Below the pieces are notes generated by a model. That model was not told where the DNA came from and made no database searches. It was given only the letters and a program-made list of their open reading frames with translations. The position numbers and the translations under genes were made by a program. DNA of 64,000 nt from Siphonodentalium dalli (taxonomy: Eukaryota > Mollusca > Scaphopoda > Gadilida > Siphonodentaliidae): NCBI GenBank assembly GCA_032622095.1, contig CP136065.1, positions 93,069,343 through 93,133,342 of the forward strand, given 5' to 3'. Below, one piece after another: positions 1 through 13,000 of this stretch. The stretch's first letter is position 1, and the number at the start of each line of letters is the position of its first letter.

Positions 1-600
1 TACAACCTAATAATCTAACAGGGAGAAGTGACTTCACCAAATTTGAAATCTAGGCTGGTTCCTGCTCATATGTGAATAAAGTATTGTACATGCACATTTA
101 TTAATAACAATCATAACAAATATATTACTTGGCAAGTTTATCTGTCCATGGGAATGTACTATACTAAAGCTCCATGTTAGATGAAAAGTAAGGATTAGGC
201 CAAATGAAAATCCAGTGTTCTCAAGCACTTTCCTTGTCCCAGAAATTTTCGTTTAAAAAGATTTGTCACACCTTATTTTCAAATTTCTGTTACAAATATT
301 GGATTTGAACAATAAAAATAAAAATTTTGTTTGTTTCTGGAGTTGAATCTGTTTTTCAGAGTTTGAGAAAAAATAAAAATAAATAGCCTCCGTCCCTCAT
401 CCCAGAATTGAGATCTAAATTCCCCGAGAACAAGGATATTTTATTTTAATGGCCGTATATATGAATTTAGGATCATAATCACATTGGGCGCTTTCTTGAT
501 ATAAGAAAATAACATTTAAAGAAGCCACGTCAGATTCGACACAATAAAACTACGATCGGTATGTATTCTATACGCTACCAGAAAATAATTAGATCATACT
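1..600. other. AT-rich sequence, nothing recognised
   Basis: Only short chance ORFs; no repeat family seen here that recurs elsewhere in the window. Confidence 0.5.
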
Positions 601-614
601 CATGAGCCCATTAA

Positions 615-773
615 CCCTTCCATGGCCAGAGCTTCCTGAAAATTTGTCAAAACCCTGTGCCAATGCATTCTCCTATATATGCGAGTCTCCCATTGGGTGC
701 CTCGCATATATAAGAGAATGTACTGTCACAGGATCTTTAATGATGCACCAGCACAGCTCCCATTATCAAGGGG
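615..773. mobile_element. TTAA MITE, family M3 (CATGACTGGAGC ends)
   Basis: TTAA on both sides. Ends CCCTTCCATGGCCAGAGCTT and (right) CAGCTCCC..AAGGGG. The centre is one copy of the shared palindrome GCATTCTC..TATATATGCGAG read inward from both arms. Confidence 0.75.
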
Positions 774-1123
774 TTAATAGCAAGAGTTGATAGTCATATG
801 TCAACTCTCAAATGAGGAAGTTTTAACACATTTTTGAATTTTTGTCAGACAAGCAAAAATTTCAATGATCGTCTCTGATAAAGAGCGTCCATGCTATCGT
901 TTCCCAAAAACGGTAGATAATGATGAGCATTCTCAATTATGAAGTTTTGTACTTGGTTTCAAAATAAAATCTGATGGATACTTTTTTAGACATTCATGAT
1001 GTCTATGACACACGATGATGGTGATATTAGTATTTTCTCTTCAATTTTCTTTTTCCCAAAAAGCTGAAAAACACCTAAGGAAATTTTGACTAATTTGGTG
1101 TCAAATCTGACTGTGTATCTTTC

Positions 1124-1270
1124 ACCCTTTCATGACGGGAGCTGCACTTGTGCAGCATTAATCCTTTCATGATGAGAACTGCGCTAGTGCAGCGTTAACC
1201 CTTTCATGACGGGAGCTGCGCTGGTGCCGTATTAACCCTTTCATTATGGGAGCTGCGCTGGTGCTGCTTT
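1124..1270. repeat. Four 37-bp tandem copies of the M3 terminus
   Basis: Copies begin near 1124, 1161, 1198 and 1235; the unit reads CCCTTTCATGACGGGAGCTG, then CGCTGGTGCAGC and TTAA. It is the end of the M3 MITE repeated head to tail, leading into a degraded palindrome core at about 1275-1345. Confidence 0.8.
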
Positions 1271-1274
1271 AAAG

Positions 1275-1345
1275 ATCCTGCATTCGCTTATATATGCGAG
1301 TCTCCCATAGGGAGCGCTGCATATATAAAAGAATGGACTGGCTTA
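1275..1345. mobile_element. Degraded M3 hairpin core
   Basis: Contains TATATATGCGAGTCTCCCAT and the opposite arm GCATATATAAAAGAATG. No clean right terminus follows. Confidence 0.6.
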
Positions 1346-1884
1346 TGCGTAGATCAAGTCATCTCGGTTCACAACAGCTTTATATATTGGTTGGGATGAT
1401 GCTGTTTTTGGACCGAGTCCCACCCGTTGCTCTTCTATAATGGACGTACTACATAATGGATGTTATGCCCAGAATCATGGGCGGGAGTTATATTGCTTGA
1501 ATGTCTGCGGAGTATGTCAGATGGAAGCTTTGCGTATACGAACATAGATGGCCACTTTTCCCAGGCATGATGGTATCAAACATGCATCAGAGGTCCGTTA
1601 AAGTTCAAAGCAACGAGATATATAAGTAAACAAAGCCTAGTTTTCCAGAGAATTTTGATTTGTCCCGCTATCAGAAAATGCATGTAAAGAATACATTAAA
1701 GGATCGTATCATCACTATACATTTTTATATCACAGTAGGTGATATATCATTTTGAAGAAAGATTAATTGCGGACATATAAGGTGATTAATCATATTAAGG
1801 GGTTTATGTGAAAACCCATGCTCCAAATTTACATGTACATGCAGTACATCCTTTGAATTAACGTCCATTATAGGAGAGTATAGA

Positions 1885-1980
1885 ACATAGAGGCTCCCTA
1901 TGGCAGACTCACATATATATAAGAGAATGTATTGGCACAGGGTTTTCGCAAAATTTCAGGAAGCTTCTGGCATGGGAGGG
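1885..1980. mobile_element. Right-hand half of an M3 MITE
   Basis: ACATATATATAAGAGAATGT, GGCACAGGG, then AGCTTCTGGCATGGGAGGG and TTAA. The left half is missing. Confidence 0.6.
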
Positions 1981-2055
1981 TTAACAGGGTCATTATAGAA
2001 CTTTTGGCACTATCTCATGGCATGAATTTTGGCATGCCTTTTGGCTCGAATTTTG

Positions 2056-2496
2056 TAACTTCTCCTGACTAACATTTAGGCACCCATATCTGACATTAAT
2101 TTTGTAACTGCTCCTGACTAACATTTAGGCACCCATATCTGACATTAATTTTGTAACTGCTCCTGACTAACATTTAGGCACCCATATCTGACATGAATTT
2201 TGTAACTGCTCCTGACTAACATTTAGGCACCCATATCTGACATGAATTTTGTAACTGCTCCTGACTAACATTTAGGCACCCATATCTGACATGAATTTTG
2301 TAACTGCTCCTGACTAACATTTAGGCACCCATATCTGACATGAATTTTGTAACTGCTCCTGACTAACATTTAGGCACCCATATCTGACATGAATTTTGTA
2401 ACTGCTCCTGACTAACATTTAGGCACCCATATCTGACATGAATTTTGTAACTGCTCCTGACTAACATTTAGGCACCCATATCTGACATGAATTTTT
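2056..2496. repeat. 49-bp tandem array, nine copies
   Basis: Unit begins TAACTGCTCCTGACTAACAT and ends CATATCTGACATGAATTTTG. The first copies carry small differences; the inner ones are almost identical, indicating recent expansion. Confidence 0.95.
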
Positions 2497-2499
2497 CGC

Positions 2500-3560
2500 A
2501 CCTCTTCTCATCACTTTCAACATTGACACCCACTCCGAGAAATTTTTTGGCACTCCTAATAGCTTGAATGTTGGCACCAATCAAATTGGCCATTGACTTC
2601 ATTTATGTTGAAAACAATGAAAAAAGCTATTTATGTACTAATATATAGATATAAAAATGCTATAGGCAAGGCATAATCAAATTTGGCAAACTGGAAATTA
2701 CATCAATCAAATTAAGGGGACAGATTTGCCGACCAAGAAGTTAATATTACATAAACAGTTTAAGTGGCAGCATTATCTACATATTTTATTTAACCACCGC
2801 ACAAAACTTCCCCTCGTTGCTGAGATGACGCCCATATATAGTTTTATGAGTCAATGTAAGCTATTTTCTGACTTTGGTAAAATGCGGTGCAGAACAGTGC
2901 ATAACATTTTGACATTCACATTAAATTACAAGTGGGTTACATGGCTTGTTTTTGGTTAACCCATTGTTCAGTCATGCAGGGAAAAATGGTTAACCCAAAA
3001 TTTTGGACGAAGTCCCGCCAGATAACTTCAGCAACACTTTTGAATAAGTATCACATGAAGTTGGTCTTGGGCAAATGTTTGTGGTCAGTATTGTCTCCTA
3101 GCAACTCATTCAAAGTGTATTCTAGAATACTGCCAATAATGAGTACCTTCTAGGTTTGATTCATTGTTTATATGTTTAAGTAATTGATGATGTTCATGCA
3201 TTACAAGTTGTGCAAATTTGAGGATGTTTGGCCAACTTAGTCTCGTTTATAACCCATTCATCGTTTGTGTGACTCAGTAATGAACCAATTGTACGCTCTC
3301 AAGTGTTATGCACTGCAGAAGAAAAAATGATAGTTCTTTAATAATTACTTGAAACTTTTGTTGTACTACGTATAGTATATAGATGTTTCAGAATGAAAAA
3401 AACATTTCCGTTTTCACATTTTGTATCAATTGCATTGAACTAGAGATGAGAAAACTTTGTGAATCATAATGACATCATTTAGGTCAATTGCCATTATCCC
3501 ACGTTATTGGCGCAATTTATATATAATTACACAATGAAAGTAGTACTAACCTAATAAAGT
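2500..3560. other. Region downstream of the gene, nothing recognised
   Basis: Short ORFs of 73-77 codons show no motif and overlap each other. No repeat ends seen. Confidence 0.5.
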
Positions 3561-3569
3561 TACACTTAA

Positions 3570-3796
3570 AGGGGGACTATACACTAAATCCAGCCATTTA
3601 TGGGACCATCTCCTTTTATGCTCAGCATAAACTCATTTTCATTTTAATTACCATGTTGTTTGTATGGTTCATAATAGACCACATGAGTGTATTTTGCACT
3701 AATCCATGGCTCAAATTCTTCATTTGTTGCATATATTCTGTTGAGTAAAATAGGAGATGCTCCCATAAATGGCAGGACTTAGTGTAGAGTACCCCT
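3570..3796. mobile_element. TTAA MITE, family M7 (AGGGG..ACACTAA ends)
   Basis: Flanked by TTAA at 3566 and 3797. Ends AGGGGGACTATACACTAAAT and its imperfect inverse GACTTAGTGTAGAGTACCCC. Related sequence occurs at 45005-45168 and a longer relative at 27396-27969. It forms much of the likely 3' UTR of AGTPBP1. Confidence 0.8.
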
Positions 3797-3801
3797 TTAA
3801 T
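3796..3801 (-). promoter_or_regulatory. Candidate polyadenylation signal (ATTAAA)
   Basis: This is the nearest polyadenylation-like hexamer after the stop, about 115 bases into the 3' UTR on the minus strand. No AATAAA was seen in the first 1.1 kb. It overlaps the end of a TTAA-flanked MITE. Weak evidence. Confidence 0.25.
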
Positions 3802-3914
3802 GTTTATCAAGCAGGCTTTATGTAGGCAATGGAGGTAGTGAGTGGTCATACATTGCAGAAAACAACAGGTATATGGCAGCCTCAAGCTATAACTGTTAAT
3901 TGACGGCAATGATG

Positions 3915-4086
3915 TTAGAATAAGAGGGTGTCTTCTGTGGGCAGTAGTGTATCATCATCATCATCTGCGTCAGCCTCATAGTAGCTGTCAGATGAAGTGT
4001 CAGATGCATTGTGTCGATCATCAACGTCATCAACATCATCAAATGGAACATCAGATCTATCGCTATCACCGACCTTCCCAGAAGAG
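3915..4086 (-). CDS. AGTPBP1: AGTPBP1 exon 24, acidic C-terminal tail and stop
   Basis: Residues 1185-1241 and TAA. Asp-rich ([23 protein letters not shown]) and ending TLLF; vertebrate CCP1 also ends in an acidic, weakly conserved tail. The exon completes the split Ser codon of exon 23 and starts after acceptor TTTCTCTTACAG. Assigned by phase, acceptor and composition. Confidence 0.85.
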
Positions 4087-7000
4087 CTGTAAGAGAAATA
4101 TGTAGAGACGTGATAGCTAGTAGTTATCCAGTCAATATGAGCAAGCCTGCAAATAGTGTGTCTGTCATTTGCAGAATGAGGTCCCCAGAGAGTGAATTTA
4201 GTGACGCGAAACCACACCAGGGTTCATGCTGCCATAGGCCTTACCCCAAAATCGGAAATCTAATTCAAAAACCCAAATTTATTTAGTATCGCTAAAAAAA
4301 CATGTACCAGGAGTTTCAAGAACCTGGAATTCCTAAAATTAATTTCCCAGTACTTTCCAGTTTCCATGATAGGTGTACAGACACTGATTTGTCTACAGTA
4401 TTACATATACTCCAATTCCCTCAGTGTATGAACCCTGATTTGTCTACAGTATTACATATACTCCAATTCTATAGGTGTATGAACCCTGATTTGTCTATAA
4501 TATTACATATACTCCAAATCTATAGGTGTATGAACACTGATTTGTCTATAATATTACATATACTCCAATTCTATTGAACAACATGCAACAGACTTGACTA
4601 GACACTCTTTATAATGCAGCCAATGCAATGAACACAATACAATGATTACAGCTTTAGTGTATAGTACCGGTACCTGGATCTTTCATATTTGCAAGCCAGA
4701 GAAGGATTTACTTCTAAATTGATTGGCAGTTTAGCAGCAGTATCTACAGCAAATTTTCCCCGCATGAGTCGCATTAACCCTTCACAGAACTTCTGACCCA
4801 TTTCCTCCAGAATTCTGGTTGACACCAGCACATCCTGTTAGAATGAAAAAAATAAATAATCACTGATTGAGAATGAGTCTGACATAAGATTTTATTACAT
4901 TACTTGCAGAGAAAAAGGACCTTAGTCAGTTTTTGGGATTCAGATTCGGATTTACAATAGAAATGTTACTGCCGAAAATAGTTTCCCGACACGGCTTCAG
5001 CTTGTGACAAAACGTCGCAGCTCTAGCTCAATAAGAACCTTATTGTTTTTTAAATATCGAGACATTTTACATTGACTTTCTTGTTGATCTACAACGAAAA
5101 AATAATGAGATGTTGTCGTTTGATACTAAAATGTCTTATTGTGACAACAAATTTAAAGAAATAGCTCTGAGCTCTGATATGTAGTCAGACCTGATTACAT
5201 TAAAAATTGGAAATAGGGAGATTTGTCCTCAGAAATAGGGAGATTTAGTGAAATATAGGGAGATTTTTTTTCAATGTCAGCATCAAGGAAAAAAACTTCA
5301 TATTTCTCATTTAAATGTCATATAGACTGCTGCATTGGGTTTGCGTCTGCCACAAACACGTTTTATGCAATGCTGTTAAATAAAAGAGAATCAATGTTGT
5401 GTCAACATTTTATCACTGTTTGACTCGCAGGAGATATGTTCTTAATTGATTTGTAACACTATAGCATGCAAGGCTTAACGCTTGCAACAGCCGTTGGCTA
5501 ATTTTTGGTTTTATCTTTTGAAACCGGAGAATTCATTTCATGATCGGGAGCACAGGAGAAATGACAAAATCGGGAGACTCCCGCCAAAATCGGGAAAGTA
5601 AACAGGTCTGTATGTAGTCATAACAACAAAGCACTGCATGATTACTCGCAGCATATTAGGTCAGCTGGGGATCCAGTTATATAATATCAAATGGTGTTTT
5701 TGCCTCGTCCAAACATCACAATTAACTGTGAACTAACTGACTTCATTTAACCCTTTGAGTGCCAGGGGCCAATCTCATCGGCCCTAAACCTACAAAATAA
5801 GTCTGTTAAAGAATATAAGAATAAATTATTAAAATTGTAAAAAATTGTATAAAAAAAAAAAAAAAAAAAAAATATTGTTAGACCAATGCATTCTCTTATA
5901 TATGCGAGGCGACCTATGGTCGACTCGCATATATAAGAGAATGTATTGGCACAGGGTATATGGGTTGATACAAAAATCGACCTGGCACTCAAAGGTTTAA
6001 GAAATGAATGTAGTTGAAGAGTGTTTTATTGATGGGTATGGCGCTTTGGCCATAGGGCACATTGTGTGCACCACTAAAGGGCTCCAATGGCCATAGTGCC
6101 ATACCCCTCAATAAAACACACTCAAAACTACATTTATTTCTTATAATTATATAGATTAATAAAATTCAGCTGAATTGTGTTCTGAAGTCTGCATGCAGTG
6201 TGGATATTATACCATGGCCCACTCTGTACTGTACAATGTTCTATCTGTGAATTATCAATCGATTAGTCTATGGCCATACACTTGAAAAAAAACACTCCCA
6301 TCTATCTACCACTTTTGGTTATGTACCGGTAGGTCAACAAGATGCGATGTGAGTTCGTTTTATGGTGTGTTTCATTAGGATTTAGTAACATGCTACATAA
6401 ATTTAAAAATAAATTTGAATCTTTTAACATAAGGAAATGTGTGAAATAAACACATAACAAAATAAACATTGATGGCTAATTAAACGACAACAATTGTTTT
6501 ACAGTATTACGTTAATTGACAGCTTCTGATTAATTTATATTGGCATACCTTGTATTTGCCTTGGTCAAAACTTGAGTAAGTACTCTCCATGGTGTAACTT
6601 CTAATAATGCCAAGTTGTCGCCACACGACCACCCTTGCGGACCCCTCCTTACATTTAGTGATCGCATAGCTGCAGTCTTGCAGTGAAAATGCTGGAGCTA
6701 TGTAATCAAGTATGCGGGGTAGAATCTGTAAAGTGAATAAACAAATATTCAGATCAGTCAGAACAAAAGCATCGCTAGGGCATGGAACAAATATGCACGT
6801 GGTAATTTCAACAAAGGGCCATACCTCTGGTAAAAATTGGCAGGCGAAAACCAAATTTGAACTTGACCTGTATTTTGGGCTAGTAAAATTACATACCAAA
6901 TTTCATTCCATTCAGTTCAGACTTACTAAAGTTACCATCCGGAAACGAAAATTGGTTGCAAATTCCAACAAAAAGGGCCATAAATCTGGTCATAATTGGC

Positions 7001-10000
7001 GGGTGGAACCAAAATTTGAACTTGACCAGTAATTTGTGCTGGTAAACCCATACCAAATTTCTTTCCATTCTGTTCAGACTGAACAAAAAAAGTGAATGGA
7101 TGGCAATATCAATGATAGCGTGTTTAAAGACATATTATGGACATGTACGGGTGCATGAAACTGTTAAGGTAGTACTCAGTTGCTATGCCAACTGTGGGGA
7201 ATGTAGAATTCTACTAACATCGCCGAATATCTCAAAGAATTCGACCATACCACTCCATAGAAATCATCGACTGAACTATGTTTAATTGTAAATATTTACA
7301 TCTCGATTCGGGACGTAAACAACCGGCGATAAGCTAATGCAAATGATTTCGCCATCGGGAGTCGTTGCATTTAATTAATATATAATAATGACAGTATGAG
7401 CTGTAAATTTGGATTAATATTTGTAAAAATAACTACTTTTAGCAAGATTATTCTCCATCTCTATTTGATCACCCAACCGGTGTGTTTCACATCACTTTAA
7501 GGGCTTTATGGATTACGAGCTTAGGAAGAGTCCATATTAACAGGTTTAAGGGCTAGTTTGAATATCTATATTAGCATACCACATATACAGCATACATTAG
7601 GCCCAAAAAAAAAAATTTGATTCTCAGGCAATATATTTTTTGAAAATCAACGAGGAAGCGAGGGTTTTATTTTTATTTTTAATTTTTTTCTCATCCCATA
7701 GTAACCATTATTATACCAGATAAAAAAAATGTAGTGAGCTTTGTAAAGGATATAAAGTAAATTAACCTGATATAAAGCATATCGATTTATATAAAAACAT
7801 GGAACGTAGATACAGTCGAAACGCAAAGATAAAGTGATCTCCCAAACTATCATAGAAAGTCTTGATTCACTTATTCCGCTGCTTAATTAAAGACTGTATA
7901 TGTACCACAATGGATGATAAGACAATAAAACTTAAAATAAAAACATAACATGGCTAATATACATGTATACCGCTGGTCAAACTGTATTGTTTTTGTTCCT
8001 TCAAATGGCAATAGCATAGCAAGGGGAAAAACTCAATCTTTCAGGGTTACTTTTTATATACCTGTTTTTTTTTCAAAACGGGCATACAAAAAGAACAATA
8101 TGAAGCATTATTGCATTATTGGATATCGATGTTGTTCTATCACAGATTCTATCAAAGATCGCAGGGTCTGCATTGGCCTGAAATTTATTTTAGTCAAAAT
8201 GATTTTCCAACTAAAATTATGTGGCAGAAACTGATAGCATTTAGAAGTTGCCAAATGCTATCAGTTTCTGCCACATAATTTCTGTCTAATATTTCACCAA
8301 TCACTGTTGAACAGCTTTTGATATCGATCTGAAAGCATTTAATTATTAATAATTCTTGCCTACATGTAGCTCGGCACTGTGGTTTATCAAAAACCAATAA
8401 ACCAATCACCGAACACTAAAATCGTAGATGGTTGCTTTGTCAAAAGTGGGCATCAAAACTAAGAGGATTAGGCCAAAAAAATAAAGGGTTTTGATTATCT
8501 GGCATAGCCGCGTCTGGAAAAAAGGCCCGCGTTGAACCATTTTATTACGATTTTCAAATTTGACCACACTGTCAAATGATAACACGAAAATAGGAAACTA
8601 GAAAACAGAAATTAGTTTATGTTTCAAACACCAAATATGATAGACATACAATGGTGTATGTGTTGGTATTCAAAAACAGACACTAGGCAACGATAACTAC
8701 CAGGTATATTGTCACCACAAGGTGCCCAAACCCCAAGTTTATTGAGTCAAATGTGTTCAAATATTTCGGTATTTTATCAATTCGAAAAGGTAAACGGTAA
8801 ACGGGAAACAATTCTGAGATTTACCATTCGGAAAGAAATATGGTGCGCATTGGCGATGTGTATGCTGGTTTGATCATCGATCTACACAATATATGTCGAT
8901 GGTTTAATATTTGAAGTTGTTATGGCTGGCATGTATTGAGGTACATAATATTTATTCAGATACGGCAGAATAAGTCATTCTAGACTTTCTATGAAGATCA
9001 CTATATATATCTTTTCGTTTCGATTGTATTCAATTTCTGTATTTTTATTTGAGTAATTGAACCAGATGTTTAGCTCTGTTTGTTGTTATTAAACATGCTT
9101 GTTACGAAACAATATTAGAAACGCAAATATTATCTTCCCATTAAATGTGACAACAGGTGATAAAACGTTAGTAGACTGGTCCATCTACAACGTTGAGAAC
9201 GATCTTATTATGGTCATTCTTTATAGTGGAATACATTAGTTTATAAAATTATATCAAAACAATGTTCTCCTTACATTTTCTTAACCTGGGAAAGTATAAC
9301 CCATGCTTTAAAATATGGGCATTATCCCCATAACGAAAATAAAAAATAAAAATAAAACACTCGCTCCCTCATCGATTCTCAAAAAAAATTGCCCGAGAAT
9401 CAAAACACTTTTTTTTTTTGGCCTTAGGTATGTAACTACCAACACTAGTAATCACTCTACTCTTTGATACTAATGCTATCAGATTAATGCATCTCCATAG
9501 AGGTTTGACCCTTCCATGACTGGAGCTTACCGAAATATTACAAAAAACCCTGTGCCAATGCATTCTCTTATATATGCGAGTCTCCCATAGGGAGCCTCGC
9601 ATATATAAGATAATATACAATGGCCTCACAATGTCTACATTGACCTTGTAAGCCAGTGTATTCTCTTATATATGAGAGGCTCCTATGGGAGATTTGCATA
9701 TATAAGAGAATGCATTGGCACAGGATCTTTAATGCTGCACCAGCGCAGCTCCCATCATGAAAGGGTTAATATAAAATAGTAAACACTTTATTGAACTAAA
9801 AAAGTTGGCACAAGTAAATGTCCTGACATATAACACAAGTATGAAATGAAATAAAATGAATAGAGAATACCTACAGTTTTTTTTTGAATACCGAAATATC
9901 TCGTTCATGACTGGAGAGAAATATCAAATTTTCATGAGCGGAGCCCTATAAGCCGCGAGTGAAAATTCAATATTTCTTTCCAGCCACGAATGAGATGTTT

Positions 10001-13000
10001 CAGGTATTCAGAAAAAAATGTAGGTATTCTTTTTATTATATGCACATTATTAAAGCTCAAAGTTATGCGGCATTTATACCTTTAATGGTACAGCAATTTG
10101 AACAATACTAGGAAGAATACTTCTTACAAATCATAAGTGCACAATCACCTAGATAACTCAACAAAACACAGAATTGAAACTAACAAGTCTCCATGTCAAT
10201 CACAGTCGAAATATATAAAAAGCCCACGCCACGGCCGGGTCACAGCTACATAGTGCGTGATAATTTGCGGCTAGCCAATCAAAAATGATGACTTGCTGAT
10301 GACACTTGCATGATCAATCGATAAATGGATGTCGATAAGCTACAGTGAAATAACGCTATCTAGAGTGAAATAATGACATCGTATTTCACTGTGGCTTCTA
10401 AGAGATAAATACAACGATCTATGTTTCGTAAATTCCTGCTATTTTATGAGCAAGCATATAATAAATATTATCTACTGTCTGCATTATTTCCTGAACATCC
10501 CCCCAAATGAATAATAGACCACTCCAATGTATACTTTTGCGGGAGAATCCATTTAGTAAACGAATGGTCAATGTAAACTAACCCTTGATGCAGTGTCTTC
10601 CTGTTTGTTGCCAGTGCATGCTGGATTTCTCGTGTCGTTTGGCATCCACGACTTCGTCGGACAACATCCGTATAAGAATATATTCTTCTTCCTGGAGTGG
10701 CCATGAAGATCACAGTACAGCTACAATGTTTAATATGGTATTGTATTTCATGTGACTTTCTTTCACTGTTTGATTGCCCGGATACAATTGCTATACAAGG
10801 TCATTAAAATAATACTTTTATTATGTCAGCTCTTGCGATTAGCCAATTAGCGTCGATAAATAGTGACGGTATATGAACCCATATTAGGTCAGTGACCCCA
10901 TATGAAATAAATATTAGGTGCTTAAACACCATCTTGTTTTCAGAAACTCCATTGCCTCGGGAATATTTTTGGTGCCAAGAAAGGGGATATCTGTCGGAAA
11001 TCATTTTCTGCAAATTTAGAGTCCTAGTACCATGAACCAAAACCTGATGCGATATATTTGGGGAATTCTAAAGACTATCAAACTCAACAAGTTTTCCTAC
11101 TTCTGGTAGTTAGCCATTGGTTCAATGCGTTGACGTTGAACGCCCATGGCGCGTCACTGTGACGTTACATAAGTTAATGGCCATAGACGACACATTTAAC
11201 TTACCAAATTACATTAGATTACAACAACGATTAATTAAAGGCCTCGCCTAATATTGATCACTTCACCTCACACGACACCATATCCAACCACTAAGCGTCC
11301 CGTAATTTATAGTATTGTCAGACAATTATATATTTTGATGAAGAATGACACTTTATTTTTTTTTATTTCTATTTTTTCAAGAATTTAGGAAAGTACATTC
11401 ATTACAAAGAATACATTACTATTATATGGTTTTGACATGCGAAATCTCATTAATGGTGAGTTTTTAATGATGAAAATAAGAAAAAAATCAATCAATTTTT
11501 TTCACGTACTTGTTGATGATAGTTGTTTTACAGACTTTTATGTTATTTTCCATTAACTCAATTCAAAGGCCTCGAGTCCCTTTTATTCTAGTCACTTTCA
11601 CTCTTTTATTTTTTCTGATACTAAATACAAATTGACGAGTAGGTCCCTTAGGAAGTATTCAGATAATAAATTCAACAAACGACAATATGTCATTTGTTGA
11701 ACTTATTATCTGAAAATTTCCCACCAATGAATATGAATCATTCTGCACTTTTATTATCTTTTTGTTCACCTGTCATCTGATTCTATTACCTGAATATCCC
11801 TCCAAATGAATAACAGACCATTCCAATGTATACTTTTATGGTTGAATGGGAGAATCCATTCATTATAGAAAGTGTTACTGCGTAGGTCTATTTTTATAAA
11901 AGTCGCCTGAAGTTTTATATATTAAAAATGCTGTGTTATTTCTTTGATAACAGGGACTTTCTGATCTGACAGATTCTATAGAAGGAACACTTCTCTAGAT
12001 CAGACTAAATGGTCGGTCTGGACGGTGTTCGGTTTGGAGAGTTTTTACTGTAATTGCAATGCTATTGGTCATGTATCAAATGATAACACAGAAAATTTAC
12101 TGCGTAGATTGAGATGAAGCAGAGTTTTAGTTATGTTCTATATATATAGTATTCACTATGTGTGAAGTTTGAGATACGCACCAGCGGAGATTTATCTATG
12201 TTCTGTAGATATTGTAGCAGTCCCTTGCTGTGATATATCGTCGGATGAAGCTTAGAACAAGGATACAACCATTTCCTGTTCAAGTCTTCTGCAACCAATG
12301 ACGTTCGGTGACTGAAAGAAATTTATGTACAACTAGAAAATAATATGAAATACAATGGTAGGCCAAAACAAAAAGACCTGTGTTTCCAGTAACCCGCCCG
12401 CACCTATTTCGGCAGCCCCGACCGTTTTCATTTTAATTATTTCGCAAAATTAGTACACGTTCAATTTTATTTTCCGTGTAAACTGATTTATTTCCATGTA
12501 AAACGGACACATCACATGTACTGTTAAATTGGAAATTACACCAAACTTCAATTAGGTCACAGCCGAATCAAACTTCTAGTCCTGTTTGTGGTGTCAGGGA
12601 ACTTAAAAATGTTCGCTAGTAGTGTTTTAAATGGAGAAGACCTACCACAGTCAACTTAGTATAGGGTATAAACATGCTGTCTGGTGTGATCTGGGGACAT
12701 TTATTGGTGGCTTTTACAATGTAAAATGGATATTTTTTGTCGGAAAAACAACTAATAAACTCCCAAAATCTCACGAGACAGTTGGTTTATACCCATTCCA
12801 ATTCACACCGACCGAAAAATCATGCTATAGACACAAGAATCTGCCAACAAGTCGCTGAACTGGATATGCATTAATTATATTAATGAAAGTGTCAATGACA
12901 CTGTAGCTCAACTTAGGTAGGGGAATAATTTAATGGTCGACAGTAAATGGAGGAATAGGAAAAGTGCTAATTGAAATGTCTAAGTAAGACTAGATGTACA

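Noticed and set aside
2056-2496. CRISPR-like array
   Set aside because: There are no unique spacers; the 49-bp unit repeats directly, and the genome is clearly that of an intron-bearing animal.
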